DNA of 38,199 nucleotides, from positions 1 to 38,199 of the forward strand of contig CAMAVC010000028.1 in NCBI GenBank assembly GCA_945861585.1. Reading direction: 5' to 3'. A program made the translations under genes and the position numbers. Of this stretch, positions 1 to 8,449 are shown piece by piece. Below the pieces are notes generated by a model. The model made no database searches and was not told the DNA's origin. It saw nothing but the letters and a program-made list of their open reading frames with translations. Origin of the DNA: Planctomicrobium piriforme (GTDB lineage: Bacteria > Planctomycetota > Planctomycetia > Pirellulales > UBA1268). Position 1 is the stretch's first letter; every line of letters begins with the position of its first letter.

Positions 1-195
1 TTCCGCAAGCGTTACCCGACTGCTGAGCGACTCGTGAGCCGGTTGCTCCCGCTGCCCGGGCTTGCCCCGGCCGAGAACGCGGGTCCCGGGGTCGGCCCCC
101 TCCCCCCCTGCGTGGCGTTTTTCTTACCGTCACCGCAGAGTCTCTTCGAGTGGGGCCACCTGGCGGCTTCGTGGTGACCTCGCGTCCGGCAGCGG

Positions 196-615
196 TCAGA
201 GGCTGTGAATGTCGATCGCGGGTAGCTCGTCTATCCGTCCCTGGAAGACGTCGCGATCGTCATGGACCTGGATGAGTTCGCCCCAGTCGGTGGGCGGGCC
301 CCGGGCCGGCGAGACGGGTGGCGGCTCGAGCGGTTCGCCAAGATGCGTGAGGATCTTCCGGATCGGCCTCGGCTCGCGGACAGGAAGTCCGCAGCAACCG
401 GAGGTTGCCAAGAGTGCGAAGGCCAGGGATGGTTTCGCACTCGGAAAGCAGTCTGAACGCGATCAGCCGGATGTCACCGCCGCAGTTTGGGCACTCGAGC
501 GGAAACTCCTCCCCCACCCGGGCCAGGAGTTTCGCCCAGGCAATCCGTGAGGTGTCGTGGGAGGGCGGTTTGTCGCATGAGTCGCAGCCATGGCCGGTGG
601 CATCTCCGCGCGCCG
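196..615 (-). pseudogene. Broken C-terminal remnant of an IS91/IS801-family transposase
   Basis: Reading the minus strand from about 610, one frame gives an IS91-type C-terminal segment (SHDTSRIAWAKLLARVGEEF, then PLECPNCGGDIRLIAF with its CxxC zinc-ribbon half). After the Phe codon at 455-457 there are about 75 unrelated bases (378-454). Homology resumes in another frame as PIRKILTHLGEPLEPPPVSP, then GPPTDWGELIQVHDDRD, and ends IDIHSL with a TGA stop at 196-198. This tail is the usual end of planctomycete and proteobacterial IS91-like (HUH, Y2-type) transposases. The catalytic N-terminal two thirds is absent and an in-frame stop lies just upstream, so it is a dead fragment. Family assignment is from memory of the conserved tail. 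Nothing recognisable was found in 1-195 beyond a 22-nt sequence that recurs near 2010. Confidence 0.75.
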
Positions 616-688
616 ACCTGGGTCACGATACGGCGAGGGGACCAGGGCATAGAGATCCTGCGCACTTTCGGCCGCTGCACGCTGCCCT

Positions 689-1912
689 TCAGAGCACTCG
701 CCACCAGGGGGCGGCCAGGATGTCCGGGGCGAGCCATTCGAGAGTTTGCCCCGCGTGGAGCAGCAGCCCCGCCCGCGCTGTCTTGCCGTATTCCGCCCGA
801 AACGCCCGCAGTCCGGCGGCGTCGGATAGTCGCGGCCGAGATGTCGACTTTACCTCGATCGGCAAGAGCCGCCCGCCTGATTCGATCACGAAATCGATCT
901 CGTCGCCGGTGACCGTCCGCCAGTAGTGAAGATCGATCCTTTCCGCGCTCGCATCCCGCCACGCCAACAGGTCGTTGAGCACGATGTTTTCGAGATACGC
1001 CCCGCCGGGCTCATCCAGACCCGACAGGTACAGCGCGACACCGGTGTCGCCCCAGTAGAGCTTGGGCGTCTTGATGAGGCGCTTCGTGCGATTCGTGGCG
1101 AATGCCGAGATGCGCACGAGCAGGAAGGAGGTTTCCAGGAGGTTCAGGTATCTGTGCACCGTCGGCTGGGGCAGGCCCACATCGCGGCCGAGTTCCGTCT
1201 GGTTGAGCATCTGGCCGAGTCTGTGGCAGGCAGCCCGCATGAGCCGGCGAAAGTCGGGAAGCGCGGTGATCGACGAGAGGTCCTGCAGATCGCGCTCGAG
1301 GTAGGTGCGGATGTATCCGTCGAACCAGATGGCACGTTCCCGGTCGGTGCGGAGATGCAGGGCCGGCGTCGGAAAGCCGCCCCGCCGGGCCATCCGCCTC
1401 CAGTCCTCCTTGGATCCACCTCGATCCGCCAGCAGTTCGCGCCACGCTGTATCTTCCGCCGCCAACAGTTCCGGCCAGAGGCCAGCCCGGCCCTCGCCCG
1501 CCTGCTCGCGACGCGTCATGGGCCAGAGCGTCAGATAGCTGGCCCGCCCGGCCAGCGATTCGGAGACTCCCCGCATGAGCAGGAGGTTGGCCGACCCGGT
1601 GAGCAAGAACCGCCCGACCGCGCGGTCTTGGTCGATGGCTCGCTTGATCGACCGCAGGAGTGCGGGTTCTCGCTGGACCTCGTCGATCGTGATTCGGGCC
1701 TCGCCGCCCACGAGCGCCATGGGATCGCGACGGGCCACGTCGAATACATCCAGGTCGTCGAGCGTGGCGTAGATGCGCCGCCCCGCAACCTGCTCCTGCA
1801 CGAGCGTGCTCTTACCCGCCTGCCGGGCGCCGCTCACGACAACGGCGGGCATCACCTGCAGCCGTTCGCGGAGCGCCGCAGCCGCGAGCCGCGGCAGTGT
1901 GGTTTCTTTCAT
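689..1912 (-). CDS. AAA_14 / DUF4143-type ATPase with C-terminal nuclease-like fold
   Basis: A 407-residue protein of the large orphan ATPase family that combines an AAA_14 domain with DUF4143. The P-loop SGARQAGKST is at about residues 27-36, Walker B reads ITIDEVQ, and the sensor strand is LLTGSANLLLM followed by ESLAGR, all typical of the family. The middle part (LERDL, then a winged-helix-like segment with LNQTELGRDVGLPQPTVHRY) and the C-terminus with EIDFVIE and PIEVKS match DUF4143; the latter resembles a PD-(D/E)XK core. The biochemical role is not established. I chose the ATG at 1912. An in-frame ATG at 1930 would add six residues but lies inside a perfect palindrome, and neither has a good ribosome-binding site. 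Its neighbour is an IS91 remnant and it looks like a single-gene accessory locus. Confidence 0.85.
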   Translation of the reverse strand: MKETTLPRLAAAALRERLQVMPAVVVSGARQAGKSTLVQEQVAGRRIYATLDDLDVFDVARRDPMALVGGEARITIDEVQREPALLRSIKRAIDQDRAVGRFLLTGSANLLLMRGVSESLAGRASYLTLWPMTRREQAGEGRAGLWPELLAAEDTAWRELLADRGGSKEDWRRMARRGGFPTPALHLRTDRERAIWFDGYIRTYLERDLQDLSSITALPDFRRLMRAACHRLGQMLNQTELGRDVGLPQPTVHRYLNLLETSFLLVRISAFATNRTKRLIKTPKLYWGDTGVALYLSGLDEPGGAYLENIVLNDLLAWRDASAERIDLHYWRTVTGDEIDFVIESGGRLLPIEVKSTSRPRLSDAAGLRAFRAEYGKTARAGLLLHAGQTLEWLAPDILAAPWWRVL

Positions 1913-1915
1913 CCC

Positions 1916-1952
1916 GTGAATGATAATCATTCACGGCGTGAATGACAATCAC
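1916..1952. promoter_or_regulatory. Fur-box-like palindrome plus an extra half site at the ATPase start
   Basis: Positions 1916-1934 read GTGAATGATAATCATTCAC, two perfect 9-base arms around a single A. Three bases later, 1938-1952 repeats the left arm (GTGAATGA) and ends in AATCAC. The 19-mer matches the classical Fur box at 15 of 19 positions, with the differences confined to the ends. It lies directly upstream of the ATPase start at 1912, where it would block transcription or ribosome access. The palindrome is certain; the Fur-type reading is inference, and an autoregulatory site is equally possible. Confidence 0.5.
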
Positions 1953-2206
1953 AAGCGGCTGCGCCGAAAGGATAGCCCGGCCAATGGCACGTCCGGAACC
2001 GATTCCCAGCTGATGAGCGGCTCGTGAGCTGAGGGCGGGGTCTTCCTGGCCCCAAAAGTCGTTCCAGGAACGCCTGACGTGCCCCCCTTAAACGAGGCCA
2101 CTTCGGGAGCGAGAATCCTGGGTGGCCGCAACCGCGTGGCCGAGGCGAGGAGATCGGCGATGAGGGCGAGCGCCGTGGGAATGTAAAAAGTCTCCGCGGG
2201 GTCCAT
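1949..2206 (-). other. Gene-poor stretch with a weak 85-aa ORF
   Basis: The interval 1953-2430 holds no confident gene. The only ORF with a protein-like start begins at the ATG at 2206 (MDPAETFYIPTALALIADLL) and runs to 1949; its second half is Pro/Arg-rich and unlike a folded domain. I do not recognise it. The stretch also contains a diverged copy of the GACAGGCT palindrome (2269-2290) and, at 2010-2031, a 22-nt sequence close to one at 20-41. It may be decayed coding DNA. Confidence 0.2.
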
Positions 2207-2268
2207 GCCGGCAATCCTGTTTGGCACGGCGATTGCCGACCTGTGGGGCAAGCGTCCCGCTTGCTGCT

Positions 2269-2290
2269 GTATGGCAGGCTTCAGCCTGTC
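2269..2290 (+). repeat. Diverged single copy of the GACAGGCT palindrome
   Basis: It matches the 22-base consensus of the family at 20 positions and keeps the palindromic core CAGGCTTCAGCCTG. It lies in the gene-poor stretch downstream of the acylase-like gene, which ends at 2431 on the minus strand. Confidence 0.7.
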
Positions 2291-2430
2291 ATGCGTTTCC
2301 TCAACGGTCTCAATCCGGCACGAGCAGGCCGACGACGAGCCAGGCGGACCGAGGCGTTGGCCGCAAATGTCCGGGGGCGTTTGCTGGACGGGGGCAACCG
2401 TTCGTGGGAAGCAGCGGCTTCGCAACGTCG

Positions 2431-3507
2431 TCAGGGGGCCAGATAGGCGATCGGCTGCGCGGGCTTCAACTCGGCGGAGATGTCTCCGGAAAGCTGGTAG
2501 GCCTTCTCCCCCTCGAGCGCGACCGATCGGATGCCCGAACCCGGGGCGAAGTCGATCTTCGTCAGGTCCACGCCGACGACATACGGACTCAAGGCGCTCT
2601 CGAAATAGTAGCCCCGCCGCCCGTGGTCGAGCACCGTGCGCCAGTAGGTCGGAGCGATGTTCGGATGCTCGGGATCGGGCGCGCCCCAGGGCACCGACAC
2701 GTTGCGCATCACGCTCATCACGCCGGCCACCTGCTTGCGGGGATCGGTCTCCGCGTCGCCGAGCCGCTTGAGGTAGTAGCTGGCCCGCACGAAGCGGTCT
2801 TCCGACTGATGCGAGCCGGGCAGCACCTTCGCTCCGTCCATCCGCTCCCAATAGCGATTGAGCGTGAGCTGCTGCTCGAAGACGGGGCTGTTGGTCATTA
2901 CCTGGAAGCGGCGGTCGTGGTGGATCACGGGCTTGCCGGCGATGTATTCGATGATCGCCGAATCGCCAGAGGCATCGGTGACGGAGAGGTGGATCGTCGG
3001 ATGCCCCGCACCGCCCGGGCCGAAGTTCGCGGGCACGATGTAAAGCGGGTCTTTCTGGAAGTCGGCCACCACCTCCGCGACCGTCGCATAGCGGCTGAGC
3101 ACGTACGGCACCCACGCGCCCATCGAGATCTTCGGCTTGGGCGGGGAGGGCTCCTTCCCGAAATCGGCTTCGGCCAGATAGAGCAGGTTGGCCCCCAGCC
3201 CCTTCTCGTTGAGCCCGTCGAACGCGCCGTCGATCGGCCCGCCCGGGGTCATCGAGCCTGCGGCGACGACGGCGCCGTAGCGGCTCTCCCACTCCAGCCC
3301 GCCGCGGATGCCGACGTTCTTCGTGCCGCGCGGGATCACGTAGAAGTGCGTGTTGAAATCGTAGGGCCAGTCCATCGACCGCCCGGTGATCACGCTGCCG
3401 TCGCGGCCGATCCACGTGGCCCGGGAGCAGGCGGAAGCGGAGGGCGACCAGGCGGCCGCCATGAGCGTGGCGAGGAGGACCGATGCGATCGTGGACCGCG
3501 CGACCAT
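2431..3507 (-). CDS. Secreted choloylglycine hydrolase / penicillin V acylase family protein
   Basis: A 358-residue Ntn-hydrolase. The start at 3507 is supported by an AGGAG seven bases upstream and yields a signal peptide (MVARSTIASVLLATLMAAAW) that ends SPSASA just before Cys27. That Cys becomes the N-terminal nucleophile after cleavage, as in this family. Other conserved positions are visible: Arg29 (CSR), Asp46 (SMDW), Asn100 in GLNEKGLG, the Asn of MTNSP and an Arg in SEDRFVRASYY. Family members hydrolyse amide bonds of bile salts, penicillin V or acyl-homoserine lactones; the substrate cannot be told from the sequence, and in an environmental planctomycete lactone or lipid amides are more likely than bile salts. 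It is probably periplasmic or extracellular. It is divergent from the giant LEPR protein, with 209 bases between them. Confidence 0.9.
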   Translation of the reverse strand: MVARSTIASVLLATLMAAAWSPSASACSRATWIGRDGSVITGRSMDWPYDFNTHFYVIPRGTKNVGIRGGLEWESRYGAVVAAGSMTPGGPIDGAFDGLNEKGLGANLLYLAEADFGKEPSPPKPKISMGAWVPYVLSRYATVAEVVADFQKDPLYIVPANFGPGGAGHPTIHLSVTDASGDSAIIEYIAGKPVIHHDRRFQVMTNSPVFEQQLTLNRYWERMDGAKVLPGSHQSEDRFVRASYYLKRLGDAETDPRKQVAGVMSVMRNVSVPWGAPDPEHPNIAPTYWRTVLDHGRRGYYFESALSPYVVGVDLTKIDFAPGSGIRSVALEGEKAYQLSGDISAELKPAQPIAYLAP

Positions 3508-3564
3508 GAATGACTCCTGATCCGGGGCTGAAGCCCGCGCAGAAACAAAACGCGCTGGCTGTGA

Positions 3565-3577
3565 GGCCATTATGGCC
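3565..3577. promoter_or_regulatory. Short perfect palindrome in the divergent intergenic region
   Basis: GGCCATTATGGCC has six-base arms around a T and lies 58 bases upstream of the acylase-like gene's start. It could be an operator. It is short and GC-rich at the ends, so chance is not excluded. Confidence 0.2.
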
Positions 3578-3644
3578 GGAGAGGTCCGTCCGGCTGAAGG
3601 GCGGGCGGATTGAGTGGGCGAATCTCTCACCCTCGCACCCATCT

Positions 3645-3674
3645 TTGGCGGCATCGCACACTGTGGTCTAGGAT
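3645..3674 (+). promoter_or_regulatory. Possible sigma-70-type promoter for the LEPR mosaic protein
   Basis: TTGGCG at 3645-3650 and TAGGAT at 3669-3674 are 18 bases apart, and the gene starts at 3717. This is a pattern match only. Confidence 0.3.
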
Positions 3675-3716
3675 GCGAGAATTTTGCGGTCCTACCCGCT
3701 CTCTCACGAGGAACCG

Positions 3717-6700
3717 ATGGCCCCGCTCCTGCAATCGATCCCGCTCCTGCAATCCAGGCTGTTCAGTCGTCGTCGGCGGACCAGGGGCGGAAGCCGAAAG
3801 CGCGGCGACCGTTCGGCAGGCAGGCATCCGGGCATCGAGGGCCTCGAGCCCCGGGCCATGCTGGCGGCCGACGACGTCCTCGTCGGCCTCGTGGGCAATC
3901 GGGTCGTGCTCACGCTCGACCCGGAAGGCGCGGCGATCACGAACCTTGCCACCTCGTACGACGCACGAACAGCCAGGCTGACGATCACCGCCGCAACGGC
4001 CGGCACGCTCGCCATGGCCGCTCCAGTCAATGGGCTCTCCGTCAATGCCGTGGCCGACACGATCACGGTGGACCTGAAAAAGATCACGAGGTTCGCGGGC
4101 CTTTCGATCGTGGGCGGAGCGGCCACGGATTCGATCGCGATCGGCCCCGGCGGTGTGAACCTCGCCGCCGTCGTCCGCGGGGCCATCGCGCAGGGCTTCA
4201 CCATCGACACCGGCGCGGGGGCGAGCGACACGATCACCGTCGCCGGACGGATCGTGGCGAAGACCTCGGGCGCCGTGAACCTCGCGACGCAGGGCGAAGG
4301 CGTTGCCCATGGGATTCTCCTGGCGGCTGGCGTGACGACCCCCAGGGGTTCTCAGTCGTTTGGCGGTGGCGTGACGCTCCTCAACGGCGTGGCCCTTCAG
4401 GCCGGCGGCGACATCTCCTTCTCGTCCACGATCGATGGAACCGCCAGGTTGCAGCTCTCCGCCGGAGGAGCGATCACGATGGCCGGAGACGTCGGCAGCT
4501 GGCTGCCCCTGCAGGGCATCACGCTGGCGCAGGCCCGGAGCGTGCTCGTGGGCGGCGGGCTCACGCTCGACGGATCGGGCACCGCCCCCGGCACGAGCGG
4601 CTTCGTGATCGGGGCGAACGTGCACAACGTCGTGTTCTCACCCCTTGCCGAAGCCCGCACGATCAGCGGATTCGGCGGGGCCGGCATCCGCTTCGCCGGC
4701 GGGTCGAATGGATCGCGAATCACGGGCGTGACGAGCACGGGCAATGGCGTGGGGCTCTTCGTCGGCCCTGGGGGCTATGCGGGCACCGTGATCTCCGGGA
4801 GTTCCTTCAGCAGCAACGCTGGCAATGGCGTGTCGCTCGAGGCTGCGCGGGGCATCACGATCGGCGGTCAGGCCACAGGGGCCCGCAATGAGATCATCTC
4901 CAACGGCGGATTCGGCGTCGCGGCGACGGGGGCATGCAGCGGTTCGCTCGTGCTGGGCAGCGAGATTGGCGACAACGCCCTCGGCCAGATCGAGAACTAT
5001 CTTGACGGCACCATTTCGGGAAGCCGGCTCATCCAGACCGCCACGGGCCTGATGCTCGAACTGAACGAGGTGGGGCGGGCGGCCTTTCGGGCGCAGAAGG
5101 CCGGCAGCTATTCGTTCGACGTCGGAGTCGAGGCCTTCGTGGTGTCGGCCTATTCGACCGGGTGGCTCGACACCCGCACGGCAGTGCTCGACATCGATGC
5201 CTCCCTCGCATTCATGGTGCCTCCGCCGGGGGTTGTGCCTCCGCCGGGCCTGCACCGCACTGTGCTCGGAGGGAACCTCCTGGCCACGTCGCTGACGCCC
5301 GTGCAGACGCTTCCGGGGCTCGAGTTTGCGAAGAGCTCGCAGTACCTGGGCATCGACTCGTACGGCCGGCGTTATCGGGCCGTCGTCGGGGTCTCCACCT
5401 TCGCAGGCATGATCCCGCTCGCAGGCCTGCAGGCCGCCCCGACGATCGGCCGCGACACGAGCCCCGTTCCGGTGGACGTGTGGGTGAACTCCCAGGGACG
5501 CGTGAGCCGGATTGCCGGATCGTTTACGGGCGGGGCGTTCGTGATGTCGCTTCGCGGGCAGGGCTGGGCAGAGTTTGTGCCGGCGCCGGCCGGAATGCAG
5601 GCCGCGGTGGCCAGCGTGCCCACGACCGACTCGACGCCGGACATTGCGGCCATTCTCGATGCGGGAGCCCCACACCTGCCCGGGACGACCAACGGCGTCA
5701 GCGGCGTGCAGGTGGGCAGTTCCACGCTTGCGATCCCCTTTGGCAGCGGTGTGGTAGCGCCTGCCGACTGGTATTTCCCGACGCAAGTCGACGGCACCGT
5801 CGACGCTCAGGGCGTGATCTGGCTGCAGCATGCCTCCGGCGCCGCCGGGAGCTCCCTCGCCGCCCTGGCCGTCGAGCTCGCGCGGCAGACCAACAGCATC
5901 GTGGTCACACCGTCACTGCCGACCAGCATGAACTGGTCGCTCGCTGACGCTGCGACCACGCGGGCCCTGGCGGCGTTGTTCGAGGGCGACCGATCCGCGC
6001 TCATCGCCAGCGCGGTGGCGGCCGGCTATGCCGGGGAGGCTTCTGAACTCACGGGGAAGTTCGTGCTTGCCGGTCATTCCGCGGGCGGCGGGTTCATGAC
6101 CGCGGTCGCGGCCGACTACGCCGCGCAGAACGTCGTGTCGAGCGACCTCGCGGGCGTGGTCATGTACGACGGCGTCTCCGGCGGCGCTTTCGACGACAGC
6201 GGCAGTTTCGCCACGCAGGTGGCCGCGCTCGATTCCCGCTCCATCCCGGTCTACCAGCTCGCGGCGCCCGCGCAGCTCTGGAACGCGTATGGTGCGACCA
6301 CGAATGCGCTCCTGGCGGTCGATCCCGGCCGGTTCCGCGGCGTGGTGCTCACCGGCGGTTCGCACGTCGATGCCATTGCGGGCAGCAGCGTCGCCGACGA
6401 TATCGTGACCCAGCGAGTGACCACGCGGTCGCTGCCCGGCAATGCGGCAGCCGCCCGCTTCCTGACCGCCGGCTGGATCAACGACATGTATTCCGGCAGC
6501 ACGCCGAATGCGCCTTTCTACGGTTCCTATGCTCCGGCAGATCTGGCGATTGTGCTGGGCGAGACCGCGGCAACGGCACTGCCCAGCCCGATCGCAAATG
6601 TGTTGTCGGCGGAAGATCGAAGGATCGATGCAGAGCTGGCGGATATTGGCGAGCTGGTCGGATTTGCACCAGGGCCTGCGGTCAACACCGGCGGCAACGG

Positions 6701-8003
6701 CCTGCCTGCGACCATCGCTCCGCCGTTCGGCAACGGCGTGACCGGCGTGACAGCCGGCAGCTCGTCGCTCACCATCCCGTATAGCCCCGGGGGCTACGTG
6801 ACGTCGGCGGACTGGTACTTCCCGACCCAGGCCGACGGCAGGGTCTCGGCCAACGGCGTCGTCTGGCTCCAACGCGGCGACACAGCGGCTTTGGCCGCGC
6901 TGGCGGCCCAGATCGCGGGCCAGACCAACAGCATCGTCGTGGTGCCTGTGATCAGCTCCTTCGAGATCCCGACCCAGCCGGGGCGATATCTCGGCAGCGC
7001 GGCCATGCAGCAGGCGGTCGCCGACATGATGCTCGGTGACCGTGTGGCGCTCGCCACGAGCGCGACCGCCGCCGGCTATCAGGGCGTGCTGCCCGAGCGG
7101 ATCCTGTTTGCCGGGCAGCTCACGGGAGGCGGCTTCGCCGCCGAGGTGGCGGGCCGCACCGTCGACAACGGCGCCGCCGAAAACCTGCTGGGCGTGGTGA
7201 TGTTCGACGGCGTTGCCGGCGTGGACGAGTTCGCCGCATCGTTCGAGAAGCTCAATGACGCGGGCATCCCGCTCTACCAGATCGCCTCACCGCCGCAGGC
7301 CGCGAATAACTGGGGCCGCACCACGGAGCAGCTTGCGGCACTGAGTCCCGACCAGTTCGTCGGCGTCCAGTTTGACGACGGCAGCGCCCTGAGCGCCGCG
7401 ATCACGCTCGCCACCGGCTGGATCAACGACATCTATGAAGGGCGCGGGCCCACTGATCCCTTCTACGGCATCTACGGCAATCCCAACGATGGCACCTACG
7501 TCCAAAACCAGCCGATCGTGATGGGCGAGACGGGGGTCACCGTGCTGCCCGCGCCGCCGCCAGTTGATATCAATCAGTACGCAGGCCGCTGGTATGAACA
7601 GGGCAGCGTGAAGCAAGACCCATCCGTCGTGCTCGTCAACGTCAAAGCGGACTTCACGCCCCAGGCAGACAGCACCATTGAGTTGAAGAATTCCGGCAAC
7701 TACGACCCCGACGGCTCAGCGTGGGAAACCACCGGGTCAGCGGTGCCGGTCAACGCCGCCATCACCCGCCTCAACGTGAGCTTCTCCGGCGCGCCCAACC
7801 GGAACGAGCCGGGCAACTACTGGATCCTCGACTACGCCCCGGACTACAGATGGGCGATCGTCAGCGACGCAAGCGGAACGTCGGGCACCATCCTGACCCG
7901 TGACCAGGTCGCCTCTGAGGCCGAGTACAACGCGCTCGTAGCCCGGGCCTATCAACTGGGCGTGCGAGGCACCATCACTCCGACAGCGCAGTACCCCATC
8001 TAA
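3717..8003 (+). CDS. Giant exported mosaic protein: LEPR signal, beta-helix, tandem alpha/beta-hydrolase repeats, lipocalin
   Basis: A 1428-residue protein. The start at 3717 has GAGGA upstream. A basic N-terminus leads to GLEPRAMLAADDV (LEPR at 43-46), the planctomycete LEPR-xLL export motif. Residues of about 100-430 are Gly/Asn/Ile-rich repeats resembling a right-handed beta-helix. About 660-985 and 1003-1280 are two related alpha/beta-hydrolase-like domains that share ADWYFPTQ near the start and GWIND near the end. The first has a nucleophile elbow GHSAGG (Ser788) and a later GSHVDA His; the second reads GQLTGG (Leu1135) and lacks that His. The last about 140 residues are a bacterial lipocalin: YAGRWYEQ (Gly1290 onward), then YWILDYAPDYRWAIV and TILTR. 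An extracellular lipid- or ester-directed role is inferred. The order of domains is unusual; no membrane anchor or PEP-CTERM is seen at the end. Confidence 0.85.
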   Translation: MAPLLQSIPLLQSRLFSRRRRTRGGSRKRGDRSAGRHPGIEGLEPRAMLAADDVLVGLVGNRVVLTLDPEGAAITNLATSYDARTARLTITAATAGTLAMAAPVNGLSVNAVADTITVDLKKITRFAGLSIVGGAATDSIAIGPGGVNLAAVVRGAIAQGFTIDTGAGASDTITVAGRIVAKTSGAVNLATQGEGVAHGILLAAGVTTPRGSQSFGGGVTLLNGVALQAGGDISFSSTIDGTARLQLSAGGAITMAGDVGSWLPLQGITLAQARSVLVGGGLTLDGSGTAPGTSGFVIGANVHNVVFSPLAEARTISGFGGAGIRFAGGSNGSRITGVTSTGNGVGLFVGPGGYAGTVISGSSFSSNAGNGVSLEAARGITIGGQATGARNEIISNGGFGVAATGACSGSLVLGSEIGDNALGQIENYLDGTISGSRLIQTATGLMLELNEVGRAAFRAQKAGSYSFDVGVEAFVVSAYSTGWLDTRTAVLDIDASLAFMVPPPGVVPPPGLHRTVLGGNLLATSLTPVQTLPGLEFAKSSQYLGIDSYGRRYRAVVGVSTFAGMIPLAGLQAAPTIGRDTSPVPVDVWVNSQGRVSRIAGSFTGGAFVMSLRGQGWAEFVPAPAGMQAAVASVPTTDSTPDIAAILDAGAPHLPGTTNGVSGVQVGSSTLAIPFGSGVVAPADWYFPTQVDGTVDAQGVIWLQHASGAAGSSLAALAVELARQTNSIVVTPSLPTSMNWSLADAATTRALAALFEGDRSALIASAVAAGYAGEASELTGKFVLAGHSAGGGFMTAVAADYAAQNVVSSDLAGVVMYDGVSGGAFDDSGSFATQVAALDSRSIPVYQLAAPAQLWNAYGATTNALLAVDPGRFRGVVLTGGSHVDAIAGSSVADDIVTQRVTTRSLPGNAAAARFLTAGWINDMYSGSTPNAPFYGSYAPADLAIVLGETAATALPSPIANVLSAEDRRIDAELADIGELVGFAPGPAVNTGGNGLPATIAPPFGNGVTGVTAGSSSLTIPYSPGGYVTSADWYFPTQADGRVSANGVVWLQRGDTAALAALAAQIAGQTNSIVVVPVISSFEIPTQPGRYLGSAAMQQAVADMMLGDRVALATSATAAGYQGVLPERILFAGQLTGGGFAAEVAGRTVDNGAAENLLGVVMFDGVAGVDEFAASFEKLNDAGIPLYQIASPPQAANNWGRTTEQLAALSPDQFVGVQFDDGSALSAAITLATGWINDIYEGRGPTDPFYGIYGNPNDGTYVQNQPIVMGETGVTVLPAPPPVDINQYAGRWYEQGSVKQDPSVVLVNVKADFTPQADSTIELKNSGNYDPDGSAWETTGSAVPVNAAITRLNVSFSGAPNRNEPGNYWILDYAPDYRWAIVSDASGTSGTILTRDQVASEAEYNALVARAYQLGVRGTITPTAQYPI

Positions 8004-8193
8004 AGGGACCCCGGGGGCCGGACGGCCTCCATGAACAGGGAGTCGGGCTTGTGCACCCGCCCCCCGGCGTCGGCGAGCCGCCTCCCCCTCGCATCAAGTG
8101 CTGCACGACGGCCTCGTCCATCCGGAGCAGCACGATCAGCAGACCCTCAACGTCCTGCCCAACCGGCTCACTGGAGGGCGGGCCCGAAAGCAA

Positions 8194-8224
8194 GCAAGCC
8201 CGGGCCATGGATGGCCGGGCTTGC
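8194..8224 (-). terminator. Hairpin terminator of the initiator tRNA gene
   Basis: Ten-base arms GCAAGCCCGG and CCGGGCTTGC enclose a short CCAT/ATGG extension. On the minus strand it begins seven bases after the tRNA 3' end and is followed by the T-rich TTGCTTTC. The remainder of 8004-8193 shows no gene. Confidence 0.6.
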
Positions 8225-8230
8225 GTGAAG

Positions 8231-8304
<74 letters not shown>

Positions 8305-8322
8305 TCATTTGGGTGTGCCGGA

Positions 8323-8351
8323 AGAATAGCCCACGGTCGCGCGAAAATGAA
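8323..8351 (-). promoter_or_regulatory. Possible promoter of the tRNA gene
   Basis: On the minus strand TTCATT and TATTCT are 17 bases apart, with the -10 about 18 bases before the tRNA 5' end. The -35 is a poor match. Confidence 0.35.
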
Positions 8352-8449
8352 GGGTCGCTGCAAAACGGGCCCGAATTCGCGGCGAGCGTTCGCAGGGAGC
8401 GGTGAAGTCGAGGTGGACTCGCCGTGGCCTGCGGCACGACACTGCGGGC

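Noticed and set aside
689-1912. Toxin-antitoxin or anti-phage function for the ATPase
   Set aside because: The family is too diverse and no partner gene or defence neighbour is present.
1949-3661. 570-aa open frame on the minus strand across the acylase-like gene
   Set aside because: Arg/His-rich composition typical of a frame shadow in GC-rich DNA. The real gene is 2431-3507 in another frame with a signal peptide and catalytic residues.
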